Part shown: one piece after another, positions 7,892-17,881 of the stretch | Position numbering within the stretch: the stretch's first letter is position 1 | Layout: each line of letters begins with the position of its first letter | Made by a program: the position numbers and the translations under genes | Assembly (NCBI RefSeq): GCF_002803065.1 | Contig: NZ_NNBL01000001.1 | Location: 714,724-778,723, forward strand | Direction: 5' to 3' | Origin: Streptomyces sp. CB01635 | Lineage (GTDB): Bacteria; Actinomycetota; Actinomycetes; Streptomycetales; Streptomycetaceae | DNA length: 64,000 nt | The notes under the pieces: model-generated | What the model saw: the letters and a program-made list of their open reading frames with translations, nothing else | What the model was told of the DNA's origin: nothing | The model's database searches: none

Positions 7892-9082
7892 GTGAGACGC
7901 ATGACGGCTCGACCCGCGAACGCGCACCAGGCGCGCCTGCTGCGTCTGCTGCGCGACGGCGGACCCAACTCCCGGGCCCAGCTGGGCGATCAGATCGACC
8001 TCTCGCGGTCGAAGCTGGCCGTCGAGGTGGACCGGCTCCTGGAGACGGGCCTCGTCGTGGCCGACGGACTCGCCGCCTCGCGCGGCGGGCGCCGCTCCCA
8101 CAACATCCGGCTCGCCCCCGAACTGCGTTTCCTCGGCGTCGACATCGGCGCGACCTCGGTCGACGTCGCCGTCACCAACGCCGAACTGGAAGTCCTCGGG
8201 CACATCAACCAGCCCCTGGACGTCCGCGAGGGTCCGGTCGCCGTCTTCGAGCAAGTGCTCGCGATGGCGGCCAAGTTGAGGGCCTCCGGGCTGGCCGAGG
8301 GGTTCGACGGAGCCGGGATCGGCGTCCCCGGACCCGTCCGGTTCCCCGAGGGCGTGCCGGTCGCGCCGCCGATCATGCCGGGCTGGGACGGTTTCCCCGT
8401 CCGCGAGGCCCTCAGCCAGGAACTCGGCTGCCCGGTCATGGTCGACAACGACGTGAACCTGATGGCGATGGGGGAGCAGCACGCGGGCGTCGCCCGCTCC
8501 GCGCGCGACTTCCTCTGCGTCAAGATCGGCACGGGCATCGGCTGCGGCATCGTCGTCGGCGGAGAGGTCTACCGCGGTACGACGGGCAGCGCCGGCGACA
8601 TCGGCCACATCCAGGTCGAGCCCGACGGACGCCAGTGCGCCTGCGGCAACAAGGGCTGCCTGGAGGCCTACTTCAGCGGCGCGGCACTCGCCCGCGACGC
8701 CGAGGAGGCCGCCCGCGAGGGCCGTTCCGACGAACTCGCCGCCCTGCTGGAGGCGGCCGGGAAGCTCAGCGCCGCCGACGTGGCCGTCGCGGCCGCCGCC
8801 GGTGACGCCACCTCACTCGATCTCATCCGCGAGGGCGGCAACCGCACCGGGCAGGTCATCGCCTCACTCGTCAGCTTCTTCAATCCGGGCCTCGTGGTGA
8901 TCGGGGGTGGCGTGACCGGCCTCGGCCACACGCTTCTCGCCGCCCTGCGCACCCAGGTCTACCGCCAGTCGCTGCCCCTGGCGACCGGCAACCTCCCCAT
9001 CGTCCTGGGCGAGCTCGGCCCCACCGCCGGAGTCATCGGCGCGGCCCGCCTGATCAGCGACCACCTGTTCTCACCGGCGTAA
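7892..9082 (+). CDS. ROK-family transcriptional regulator
   Basis: The 396-residue protein has a winged helix-turn-helix (about residues 10-65) followed by a ROK sugar-kinase-like fold. The ATP/sugar domain opens LGVDIGATSVDVAVTN, and the ROK zinc motif CACGNKGCLEAY lies near residues 251-262. ROK repressors bind a sugar or sugar phosphate and release DNA. GTG 7892 has GGGAGGGG close upstream; ATG 7901 is an alternative that removes three residues. It directly precedes a ribose-type ABC importer, whose substrate is probably its effector. A conserved promoter element upstream recurs before the PQQ dehydrogenase at 15413, extending its likely regulon. Confidence 0.92.
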   Translation: MRRMTARPANAHQARLLRLLRDGGPNSRAQLGDQIDLSRSKLAVEVDRLLETGLVVADGLAASRGGRRSHNIRLAPELRFLGVDIGATSVDVAVTNAELEVLGHINQPLDVREGPVAVFEQVLAMAAKLRASGLAEGFDGAGIGVPGPVRFPEGVPVAPPIMPGWDGFPVREALSQELGCPVMVDNDVNLMAMGEQHAGVARSARDFLCVKIGTGIGCGIVVGGEVYRGTTGSAGDIGHIQVEPDGRQCACGNKGCLEAYFSGAALARDAEEAAREGRSDELAALLEAAGKLSAADVAVAAAAGDATSLDLIREGGNRTGQVIASLVSFFNPGLVVIGGGVTGLGHTLLAALRTQVYRQSLPLATGNLPIVLGELGPTAGVIGAARLISDHLFSPA

Positions 9083-9103
9083 CACCGCCCGGCGTAACAC
9101 CGC
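9074..9103. repeat. Perfect 15-bp tandem duplication over ROK stop codon
   Basis: CCGGCGTAACACCGC occurs twice without a gap, at 9074-9088 and 9089-9103. The first copy contains the ROK stop TAA (9080-9082) and the second places a second in-frame TAA 15 bases later. It looks like a recent slippage event that leaves the protein unchanged. Confidence 0.8.
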
Positions 9104-9180
9104 ACGCGATCACCACACCAGTACGGCGCTCAGCTCCGCCCTGCCCTGGCACCGGCCCGCATCCGCCGAGGGGATCACTC

Positions 9181-10701
9181 ATGGCACCGGAACCACCCCT
9201 GCTCACCATGTCCGGCATCACCAAGTCGTTCCCCGGCGTCCGCGCCCTCGACGGCGTGGACCTGGAGGTCCTGGCCGGTGAGGTGCACTGCCTCCTCGGC
9301 CAGAACGGCGCGGGGAAGTCCACCCTCATCAAGGTCCTCGCCGGCGCCCACCAGCCCGACGACGGCACGATCACCTGGCGCGGCGAGCGCACGGTGCTCA
9401 AGTCGCCCATCGCCGCGATGCGCCTCGGCATCGCCACCATCTACCAGGAACTCGACCTGGTGGAGGGGCTGTCCGTCGCCGAGAACGTCTACCTCGGACA
9501 CGAGCCGACCACCGCCGGATTCGTGGTCCGCGGGCGTGACGCCCGGACCACAACCGCCGCACTGCTCAAGCGACTTGGGCACGACGAGATCGGGCCCGGC
9601 ACGCTCGTCGGTGACCTCTCGGCGGCCCAGCAGCAGATCGTCTCCATGGCCCGCGCGCTCTCCCACGACGTCCGCCTCATCGTCATGGACGAACCCTCGG
9701 CCGCCCTCGACCCGGACGAGGTCGACAACCTCTTCCGCATCGTCGACTCCCTCACCGCGGACGGCGTCGCCGTCGTCTACATCTCGCACCGCCTGGAGGA
9801 GATCCGCCGGATCGGCGACCGCGTCACCGTCCTCAAGGACGGCCGTGCGGTCGCGGGCGGACTGCCCGCCAAGGAGACGCCGACCCGCGACGTGGTGGCC
9901 CTCATGACCGGCCGTAACGTCGAGTACGTGTTCCCCGAGCGCCCCTCGGGACCGCCTCGTGCCGAACCCGTCCTGACCGTCAAAGGCCTTTCCCGGCAAG
10001 GGGAGTTCGCGCCACTCGATCTCGAACTGCGGCCCGGCGAGATCGTCGGCCTCGCGGGCCTCGTCGGCTCGGGACGCTCCGAGATCCTCGAGACGATCTA
10101 CGGCGCACGCAAGGCCAGTACCGGACAGGTCGCCGTCGACGGAAAGGTGTTGCGGCCCGGCAGCGTCCGCGCCGCCGTCCGCGCCGGCCTCGGCCTCGCC
10201 CCCGAGGAGCGCAAGGCACAGGCACTCCTCATGCTGGAGTCCGTCACCAACAACGTCTCCGTCTCCTCCATGTCCCGCTTCTCGTACGGGGGCTGGCTGG
10301 ACCGGGGCAAGGAGCTCGACGCCGCGCGGGCCGCGACCCGCGAGCTGTCCCTGCGCCCCGACAACCCGTCCGCGCCGGTGCGCACCCTCTCCGGTGGCAA
10401 CCAGCAGAAGGCCGTCCTGGCCCGCTGGCTCCTGCGCGGCTGCCGCGTCCTCCTCCTCGACGAGCCGACCCGCGGCGTGGACGTCGGCGCCCGCGCCGAG
10501 CTCTACGCCGTCATCCGCCGCCTCGCCGACGACGGCCTCGCGGTCCTCATGGTCTCCAGCGAGGTCCCCGAGGTCCTCGGACTCGCGGACCGGGTCCTGG
10601 TACTGCGCGAGGGAGCGGTGGTCCACGAGTCGCCGGCGACGGAACTCGACGAACACCGGGTGCTCGACCTGGTCCTCGCCGGAGCCCAGGAGCGCCCCTG
10701 A
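9181..10701 (+). CDS. Sugar ABC transporter ATP-binding protein, RbsA/MglA type
   Basis: A 506-residue protein made of two fused nucleotide-binding domains, the layout of ribose/galactose/inositol importers. The first domain has Walker A GQNGAGKST at 40-48 and Walker B VMDEP; its signature is the degenerate LSAAQQQ. The second has a reduced P-loop (GLVGSGRSE), the canonical signature LSGGNQQ at 403-409 and LLLDEPTRG. It powers uptake at the inner face of the membrane with the permease at 10823 and lipoprotein at 11854. ATG 9181 follows GAGGGG at 9169-9174. It is probably cotranscribed with the ROK gene. Confidence 0.95.
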   Translation: MAPEPPLLTMSGITKSFPGVRALDGVDLEVLAGEVHCLLGQNGAGKSTLIKVLAGAHQPDDGTITWRGERTVLKSPIAAMRLGIATIYQELDLVEGLSVAENVYLGHEPTTAGFVVRGRDARTTTAALLKRLGHDEIGPGTLVGDLSAAQQQIVSMARALSHDVRLIVMDEPSAALDPDEVDNLFRIVDSLTADGVAVVYISHRLEEIRRIGDRVTVLKDGRAVAGGLPAKETPTRDVVALMTGRNVEYVFPERPSGPPRAEPVLTVKGLSRQGEFAPLDLELRPGEIVGLAGLVGSGRSEILETIYGARKASTGQVAVDGKVLRPGSVRAAVRAGLGLAPEERKAQALLMLESVTNNVSVSSMSRFSYGGWLDRGKELDAARAATRELSLRPDNPSAPVRTLSGGNQQKAVLARWLLRGCRVLLLDEPTRGVDVGARAELYAVIRRLADDGLAVLMVSSEVPEVLGLADRVLVLREGAVVHESPATELDEHRVLDLVLAGAQERP

Positions 10702-10751
10702 AAGGGGCGCGGGGAACGGCGCGAGAAACCCCCACCGGCCCGCAGCCCGGA
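10692..10751. repeat. Streptomyces-type intergenic hairpin repeat
   Basis: GCGCCCCT (10692-10699) pairs perfectly with AGGGGCGC (10703-10710) around the stop codon of the ATPase gene. The following bases (GGGGAACGGCGCGAGAAACC and a CACCGGCCCGCAG tail) match a short repeat I recognise as common after genes in Streptomyces chromosomes. It may act as a partial terminator or processing site before the permease gene. Confidence 0.6.
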
Positions 10752-10822
10752 AGCCTCACGCACCACCCCGCCCCTGCCCGGCATCACGCCCAAGAACCCG
10801 CACCCGAAGGGAGCCCGGCACC

Positions 10823-11833
10823 ATGACCCAGCCCGCATCCCCCGCCCGGCCCGCCACCTCGAAGACCACGCCCGCCGGCCCCCGGCCGAAAGGCTTCCGC
10901 CCGGACGTGCGGACCCTGTCCCTGGTGGGCGTCCTCGCCGCCCTCGTCCTGATCGGCGGCATCACCCAGCCCGACTCGTTCCTCGACACGAACAACGTGC
11001 AGCTGATCCTCACGCAGGCGTCCGTCATCGGTGTCGTCACCGTCGGCATGACCTTCGTGATCATCTCCGGCGGCATCGACCTGTCGGTCGGCGCGATCGT
11101 CGCCCTCGCGAGCGTCTGGGCCACCACGGTCGCGACGCAGGACTACGGCTTCGCCGGAATCCTGTTCACCGCCGTCGTCGTGGGCGTCGGCTGCGGACTG
11201 GTCAACGGACTGCTGATCGCGTACGGCGGCATGGTCCCCTTCATCGCCACCCTCGCGATGCTCGCGTCGGGCCGCGGCCTCGCCCTCCAGATCACCGACG
11301 GCAAGACGCAGACCGTGTCCGTGGACAGCGTCCTCAAGCTCGGCGAGCGCGACGCCTACATCCTCGGCATCCCGCCGCTCGTCCTCGTCTTCGCCGCCGT
11401 CACGGTCGTCGGCTGGCTGGTCCTGAACCGTACGACGTTCGGCCGCCGCTCCGTCGCCGTCGGCGGCAACGCCGAGGCCGCGCGCCTCGCCGGCATCGAC
11501 GTACGCCGCCAGCGCCTCTACCTCTACCTCCTGTCGGGCCTGTGCTGCGGCATCGCGGCCTTCCTCCTGATCGTCCTGGCCGGTTCCGGACAGAACACCA
11601 ACGGCAACCTCTACGAACTCGACGCCATCGCCGCCGCGATCATCGGCGGCACCCTGCTCACCGGCGGCCGGGGCACCATCACCGGCTCCGTGCTCGGCGT
11701 ACTGATCTTCACCACGATCACCAATATCTTCGCGCTCAACAATCTGCAGAGCGACGTCCAGGAGATCGCCAAGGGGGCGATCATCGTCGCCGCGGTCCTG
11801 GTCCAGCGACGCACCTCCACCACCACTTCTTGA
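10823..11833 (+). CDS. Sugar ABC transporter permease, RbsC type
   Basis: A 336-residue integral membrane protein with the hallmarks of the RbsC/XylH/AraH permease family: GMTFVIISGGIDLSVGAIVA, YGGMVPFIATLAMLASGRG, the coupling-loop region FGRRSVAVGGNAEAARLAGI, and GGTLLTGGRGTITGSVLG. It forms the membrane channel with the fused ATPase upstream. A roughly 35-residue hydrophilic proline-rich N-terminus precedes the first helix. ATG 10823 is preceded by GAAGGGAG at 10806-10813. The 121-bp gap to the ATPase gene is longer than elsewhere in this operon and holds the intergenic repeat, so some differential expression is possible. Confidence 0.94.
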   Translation: MTQPASPARPATSKTTPAGPRPKGFRPDVRTLSLVGVLAALVLIGGITQPDSFLDTNNVQLILTQASVIGVVTVGMTFVIISGGIDLSVGAIVALASVWATTVATQDYGFAGILFTAVVVGVGCGLVNGLLIAYGGMVPFIATLAMLASGRGLALQITDGKTQTVSVDSVLKLGERDAYILGIPPLVLVFAAVTVVGWLVLNRTTFGRRSVAVGGNAEAARLAGIDVRRQRLYLYLLSGLCCGIAAFLLIVLAGSGQNTNGNLYELDAIAAAIIGGTLLTGGRGTITGSVLGVLIFTTITNIFALNNLQSDVQEIAKGAIIVAAVLVQRRTSTTTS

Positions 11834-11853
11834 CTAGGGAAGGGCCCACCGAC

Positions 11854-12897
11854 ATGCCAGAGACCACGAGCCGCAGAGGACTGCTCTTCGGAGCGGCAGC
11901 CGCCGTCACCACCGGCGGACTGCTCACCGCCTGCACGAGCAACGAGCCCAAGGACGCGAAGCCCGCGGCGAACGACAAGCCGGCCGCGGACGACAAGCCG
12001 GGCAAGCACGTCACCATCGGGTTCGCGGGGCCGCAGGCCGACCACGGCTGGCTGAACGCGATCAACGACAACGCCACCGAGCGCGCCAAGAAGTACTCCG
12101 ACGTCACCCTGGAGGCGACGGAGGGCTCGAACGACACCGCCGCGCAGATCGGGCAGGTCGAGACGCTCATCAACAAGAAGGTCGACGTCCTGGTGATCCT
12201 GCCGGCCGACGGCAAGGCCCTCACCCAGGTCGGCCTGAAGGCGATGCGCGCCGGGATCCCCGTCGTCAACCTCGACCGGATCTTCAACACCCCTCAGGCG
12301 TACCGCTGCTGGATCGGCGGCGACAACTACGGCATGGGCCTGAGCGCCGGCAACTACATCGGCGAGCAGCTCAAGGACAAGAAGAACGCCAAGGTCGTCG
12401 AGCTCGCGGGCCTCGACAACCTGGAGCTCACCAAGCAGCGCAGCCAGGGCTTCGACGACGCCCTGAAGAACTTCCCGAACATCAAGAAGGTCGCCCGCCA
12501 GGCCGCCGAGTTCACCGTCGAGTCCGGCCAGGCGAAGATGTCGCAGCTCCTCCAGGCGCAGAAGAACTTCGACGCCCTGTGGAACCACGACGACGACCAG
12601 GGTGTCGGCGCCCTGCGCGCCATCAAGCAGGCAGGCCGCGACGACTTCCTGATGGTCGGCGGCGCCGGGGCGCTCTCCGCCATGCAGGCCATCGAGGCCG
12701 GCAACAGCGTCCTCAAAGCGACCGTCCTCTACCCGCCGACCATGGCCGCCTCCGCGATCGACCTCGCGCGCGCCCTCGGCCAGGGCAAGGGCGTCAGCGG
12801 CATGGCCGAGTTCGAGATCCCGGCCCACGTGACGCTCTTCTCGGCGGTCGTCGACAAGGACAACGTCGCGCAGTACATGCCGACCGGCTTCAAGTGA
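11854..12897 (+). CDS. Sugar ABC transporter substrate-binding lipoprotein
   Basis: The 347-residue protein has a twin-arginine N-terminus (TSRRGLLFG) and a lipobox LTAC with the lipidated Cys at 27, then a charged Lys/Asp/Pro linker (about 30-50). A periplasmic-binding fold of the ribose/galactose type follows (VTIGFAGPQADHGWLNAIND onward). It should be anchored outside the membrane and deliver a monosaccharide, cyclitol or related polyol to the permease. It starts 20 bases after the permease stop and completes an RbsACB-like set. Pocket residues cannot be assigned to one sugar; the cyclitol-like genes downstream make inositol-type ligands worth considering. Confidence 0.93.
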   Translation: MPETTSRRGLLFGAAAAVTTGGLLTACTSNEPKDAKPAANDKPAADDKPGKHVTIGFAGPQADHGWLNAINDNATERAKKYSDVTLEATEGSNDTAAQIGQVETLINKKVDVLVILPADGKALTQVGLKAMRAGIPVVNLDRIFNTPQAYRCWIGGDNYGMGLSAGNYIGEQLKDKKNAKVVELAGLDNLELTKQRSQGFDDALKNFPNIKKVARQAAEFTVESGQAKMSQLLQAQKNFDALWNHDDDQGVGALRAIKQAGRDDFLMVGGAGALSAMQAIEAGNSVLKATVLYPPTMAASAIDLARALGQGKGVSGMAEFEIPAHVTLFSAVVDKDNVAQYMPTGFK

Positions 12898-12952
12898 TGG
12901 ATGCCCCCACAGCGCATCTCGCGGGACCGGCGTCGACGAGGAGGACTACTGC

Positions 12953-14164
12953 ATGGGCACGACTCAGGAGCCCGGGGCCGGACCGCGCCCCCTGGGTGTC
13001 GGCATGGTCGGCTACGCCTTCATGGGCGCCGCCCACTCCCAGGGCTGGCGCACCGTGGGCCGGGTCTTCGACCTGCCGCTGCAGCCGGTTCTCGCGGCCG
13101 TCTGCGGCCGGGACGGGCAGGCTGTCCGCGCCGCGGCCGACCGGCTCGGCTGGGCCGCGGCCGAGACGGACTGGCGGGCGCTGATCGCCCGCGAGGACGT
13201 CGACGTCGTCGACATCTGCACCCCGGGCGACAGCCATGCGGAGATCGCCGTCGCCGCTCTGGAGGCGGGCAAGCACGTCCTGTGCGAGAAACCGCTCGCC
13301 AACACGGTCGACGAGGCCGAGGCGATGGTCGAGGCGGCCGAACGGGCCCGTGCGCGCGGCCAGTTGGCGATGGCCGGTTTCAACTACCGGCGCGTCCCCG
13401 CCACCGCGCTCGCCCGCCGCATGGTCGAGGAGGGCCGCATCGGCGCCCTGCGCCACGTGCGCGTCTCCTACCTCCAGGACTGGCTAGTCGACCCCGACTT
13501 CCCGCTCACCTGGCGGCTGAAGAAGGAGTATGCGGGCTCGGGCGCCCTGGGCGACCTGGGCGCGCACGCCGTCGACCTCGCGCAGTACCTGGCGGGGGAG
13601 TCCCTCGTCGGCGTCTCCGCGCTCACCGAGACGTTCGTACGGGAACGGCCGATCCTCAAGGACACCGTAGGGGCGTCGGCCGGGCTCGCGGCGGGCGACA
13701 CCGGAACCGGGCGCGGCCCGGTGACGGTCGACGACGCGGCGCTCTTCACGGCCCGCTTCGCCTCCGGTGCGCTCGGCTCCTTCGAGGCGACGCGCTTCGC
13801 CTCCGGCCGCAAGAACGCCCTGCGCCTCGAACTCAACGGCGAGAGGGGCTCGTTGGCCTTCGACCTGGAGCGTCTCAACGAGCTGTCGTTCCACGACCAC
13901 ACGGAACCCGGGGTCAGTGCGGGCTTCCGCCGCATCCTTGTCACCGAGCCCGGCCACCCCTACCTGGAGGCCTGGTGGCCGCCGGGCCACGGCCTCGGCT
14001 ACGAGCACACCTTCGTGCACCAGGCCCGCGATCTGGTCCACGCCATCGCGTCCGGCCAACAGCCCGAACCGTCCTTCGCCGAGGGCCTGCGCGTGCAGCG
14101 CGTGCTCGCCGCCGTGGAGGAGAGCGCGCTCAAGAACTCCGTCTACACCCCCATCCCGGTCTGA
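12953..14164 (+). CDS. Gfo/Idh/MocA family oxidoreductase
   Basis: A 403-residue NAD(P)-dependent dehydrogenase with an N-terminal Rossmann fold ([17 protein letters not shown]) and the family motif CEKPLA with Lys113. The catalytic-region segment [20 protein letters not shown] supplies the usual Asp/His pair. Members oxidise hydroxyls of sugars or cyclitols, such as myo-inositol 2-dehydrogenase or glucoside 3-dehydrogenase. ATG 12953 follows GAGGAGG. Lying after the importer and before a TIM-barrel isomerase, it probably performs the first intracellular oxidation of the imported sugar or cyclitol. Confidence 0.92.
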   Translation: MGTTQEPGAGPRPLGVGMVGYAFMGAAHSQGWRTVGRVFDLPLQPVLAAVCGRDGQAVRAAADRLGWAAAETDWRALIAREDVDVVDICTPGDSHAEIAVAALEAGKHVLCEKPLANTVDEAEAMVEAAERARARGQLAMAGFNYRRVPATALARRMVEEGRIGALRHVRVSYLQDWLVDPDFPLTWRLKKEYAGSGALGDLGAHAVDLAQYLAGESLVGVSALTETFVRERPILKDTVGASAGLAAGDTGTGRGPVTVDDAALFTARFASGALGSFEATRFASGRKNALRLELNGERGSLAFDLERLNELSFHDHTEPGVSAGFRRILVTEPGHPYLEAWWPPGHGLGYEHTFVHQARDLVHAIASGQQPEPSFAEGLRVQRVLAAVEESALKNSVYTPIPV

Positions 14165-14177
14165 GGAGGCACGGCTC

Positions 14178-15182
<1,005 letters not shown>

Positions 15183-15198
15183 CGGACCGTCGGCCACG

Positions 15199-15273
15199 TT
15201 TGTCCTGCGCGGGGAGAAAGTCAACTCCTTTGCTGTGCAAGGGCTTTCCGTCCCGGACAAACGTGGCTACGGT
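15199..15273 (+). promoter_or_regulatory. Conserved ROK-operon promoter element, copy 2
   Basis: The same ordered blocks as at 7759-7834 appear here: TTTGTCCTG (15199-15207), GGAGAAAGTCA (15213-15223), TTGCTGTGCAA (15230-15240) and -10-like TACGGT (15268-15273). The palindrome-to-minus-10 distance is identical in both copies. It lies 140 bp before the PQQ dehydrogenase gene, leaving a long 5' leader. Confidence 0.7.
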
Positions 15274-15412
15274 CCAAGGTTGTACAGGACACGCAGTCAG
15301 GACACGCACAGTTCCGGGGTGACGGCGCACCCCGGCGTACCGATCGCACCCGCCCCAAGCGCATGCGCGACACGCTCCCGTCCGTACGCACGCCCTTTTC
15401 CGGAGGAACTCC

Positions 15413-17866
15413 GTGCACAGGAAACGCCCGAGATTCCGCAAGGCACTCGCACTCCTCACCGGCTCACTTCTCGCCGGAGCCTCATTCGCGATCGGCGCCC
15501 CCCACGCCGGCGCGGCGCCCGCCCCCGACGCCGCGGCCGCCGCGGAGGACTTCCAGCAGGTCACCCTCGCCAAGGGTGCCGAAGAGGTCGGCGAGCCCAT
15601 GTCGCTCGCCGTCCTGCCGGACCGCAAGGTCCTGCACACCTCGCGCGACGGCGTCCTGCGCCTGACCGACGAGAACGGCACCACCAAGGTCGCCGGCAAG
15701 CTCGACGTCTACTCCCACGACGAAGAGGGCCTCCAAGGCGTCGGCGTGGACCCGAAGTTCAGCGACAACCACTTCATCTACCTCTATTACGCGCCGCCGC
15801 TCGACACCCCCGCGGGCGACGCCCCGAACGACGGCACGGCTGCGGACTTCAAGCCCTTCGACGGCCACAACCAGCTCTCGCGCTTCGTGCTCAACGCGGA
15901 CGGCACGCTCGACAACGCCAGCGAGAAGAAGATCCTGGAGATCCCCACCTCGCGCGGCATCTGCTGCCACGTGGGCGGCGACATCGACTTCGACAAGGAC
16001 GGCAACCTCTACCTGTCGACGGGCGACGACTCCAACCCGTTCTCCTCCGACGGCTACACACCGATCGACGAGCAGCCCACCCGCAACCCGGCCTACGACG
16101 CCCGGCGTTCGGCCGGCAACAGCAACGACCTGCGCGGCAAGGTCCTGCGCATCAAGGTCAACGACGACGCCACGTACTCCATACCCGACGGCAACCTCTT
16201 CGCCCCGGGCACGGACAAGACCCGCCCCGAGATCTACGCGATGGGCTTCCGCAACCCGTTCCGGATCAGCGTCGACAAGCCGACCGGCATCGTCTACGTC
16301 GGTGACTACGGCCCCGACGCCGGCACCGCCGACCCGAAGCGCGGCCCCGCGGGCCAGGTCGAGTTCAACCGCGTCACCAAGGCCGGCAACTTCGGCTGGC
16401 CGTACTGCACCGGCAACAACGACGCGTACATCGACTACGACTTCGCCACCAAGACGTCCGGCGCCGCCTTCGACTGCGCCGCGCCGAAGAACACCTCGCC
16501 CCACAACACGGGCATCGTCGACCTGCCGCCCGCCCAGCCGGCCTGGATCCCCTACGACGGCGGCTCCGTGCCCGAGTTCGGCACCGGCTCCGAGTCCCCG
16601 ATGGGCGGCCCGGTCTACCGCTACGACGCCGCGAACACCTCGCCCGTGAAGTTCCCCGAGGCCTACGACGGCAACTTCTTCGCCGGTGAGTTCGGCCGGC
16701 AGTGGATCAAGCGGATCGAGCAGGACGCGGACGGCAAGGTCGCCAAGATCAATCCGTTCCCGTGGACCGGTACGCAGGTGATGGACATGGCCTTCGGGCC
16801 GGACGGCGCGCTGTATGTCCTGGACTACGGCCTGTCCTGGTTCGGCGGCGACGAGAACTCCGGCCTCTACCGCATCGAGAACGCGACCGACGGCCACTCA
16901 CCCGTCGTCGACGCCAAGGTCGACAAGACCTCGGGCCAGGCCCCGCTCAAGGCCCGCTTCTCCTCGACCGCGTCCGACGCCGACAGCGACGCGCTGACGT
17001 ACTCCTGGAACTTCGGCGACGGCACCACCGGCACGGGCGCCGCCCCCAGCCACACGTACAAGAAGAACGGCACCTACACCGCGACCGTCACCGCCAAGGA
17101 CACGACGGGCCGCACCGGCAGCGCCGACGCCCACATCGTCGTCGGCAACACCGCGCCCAAGGTGACCCTCGAACTCCCCGCGGACGGCCAGCTGTTCACC
17201 TTCGGTGACGAGGTGCCCTTCAAGGTGAAGGTCACCGACCCCGAGGACGGGACGATCGACTGCTCCAAGGTCAAGGTCACGCACGTCCTCGGCCACGACA
17301 GCCACGGCCACCCGATCACCTCGGCCAACGGCTGCTCCGGCACCCTCAAGACCTCCGCGGACAGCGAGCACGACCCGAACGCCAACATCTTCGGGGTCTT
17401 CGACGCCGAGTACACCGACCAGGGCGCCAACGGCCAGCCCGCGCTGACCACCCACGACCAGAACGTCACCCAGCAGAAGCACCGCCAGGCCGAGCACTAC
17501 GGCGACTCCAAGGGCGTCAGCATCACCGCCCACACCCCGGCGGAGGGCGGCAAGACGGTCGGCGACATCAACAACGGTGACTGGATCTCCTTCAAGCCGT
17601 ACGTCCTGAGCAACGTCAAGTCGTTCAGCGCGAGCGTCGCGTCCGCCGGTAGCGGCGGCACGCTGGAGATCCGCAGCGGCTCCGCCACCGGACGCCTCCT
17701 CGGCAGCGCCAAGGTCGAACCCACCGGGTCCTGGGAGACGTACAAGGACGTCACCGGCACCATCAGCAAGGCGCCCGCCAAGACCACGACGCTCTTCCTG
17801 GTCTTCAAGGGTGCGGGCACCGACGCCCTCTTCGACGTGGACGACTTCACCTTCACCACCGGCTGA
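15413..17866 (+). CDS. Secreted PQQ-type sugar dehydrogenase with PKD and CBM6-like domains
   Basis: The 817-residue protein starts with a signal peptide (RKALALLTGSLLAGASFAI, cleavage near AHAGAAPA). A glucose/sorbosone dehydrogenase beta-propeller covers about residues 45-490 (DGVLRLTDENGTTKVAG, GICCHVGGDIDFDKDG, PEIYAMGFRNPFRIS). A PKD domain (about 500-580, motif NFGDGT) and a C-terminal CBM6-like beta-sandwich (about 690-817) follow. Propellers of this family oxidise sugars using PQQ or related cofactors outside the cell, and the added domains suggest docking on polysaccharide. GTG 15413 has GGAGGA at 15402-15407. The preceding promoter carries the ROK-type element. No PQQ biosynthesis genes are in this window. 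Confidence 0.9.
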   Translation: MHRKRPRFRKALALLTGSLLAGASFAIGAPHAGAAPAPDAAAAAEDFQQVTLAKGAEEVGEPMSLAVLPDRKVLHTSRDGVLRLTDENGTTKVAGKLDVYSHDEEGLQGVGVDPKFSDNHFIYLYYAPPLDTPAGDAPNDGTAADFKPFDGHNQLSRFVLNADGTLDNASEKKILEIPTSRGICCHVGGDIDFDKDGNLYLSTGDDSNPFSSDGYTPIDEQPTRNPAYDARRSAGNSNDLRGKVLRIKVNDDATYSIPDGNLFAPGTDKTRPEIYAMGFRNPFRISVDKPTGIVYVGDYGPDAGTADPKRGPAGQVEFNRVTKAGNFGWPYCTGNNDAYIDYDFATKTSGAAFDCAAPKNTSPHNTGIVDLPPAQPAWIPYDGGSVPEFGTGSESPMGGPVYRYDAANTSPVKFPEAYDGNFFAGEFGRQWIKRIEQDADGKVAKINPFPWTGTQVMDMAFGPDGALYVLDYGLSWFGGDENSGLYRIENATDGHSPVVDAKVDKTSGQAPLKARFSSTASDADSDALTYSWNFGDGTTGTGAAPSHTYKKNGTYTATVTAKDTTGRTGSADAHIVVGNTAPKVTLELPADGQLFTFGDEVPFKVKVTDPEDGTIDCSKVKVTHVLGHDSHGHPITSANGCSGTLKTSADSEHDPNANIFGVFDAEYTDQGANGQPALTTHDQNVTQQKHRQAEHYGDSKGVSITAHTPAEGGKTVGDINNGDWISFKPYVLSNVKSFSASVASAGSGGTLEIRSGSATGRLLGSAKVEPTGSWETYKDVTGTISKAPAKTTTLFLVFKGAGTDALFDVDDFTFTTG

Positions 17867-17881
17867 GGAAGGAGCAGGACT

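Noticed and set aside
10702..10822. Riboswitch or attenuator in the ABC operon
   Set aside because: The gap is explained by a hairpin repeat common in Streptomyces and a plain ribosome site; no conserved riboswitch core was recognised.
16898..17533. Minus-strand frame rich in Gly/Val inside the PQQ dehydrogenase gene
   Set aside because: Shadow of the PKD region on the other strand; no start context or family match.
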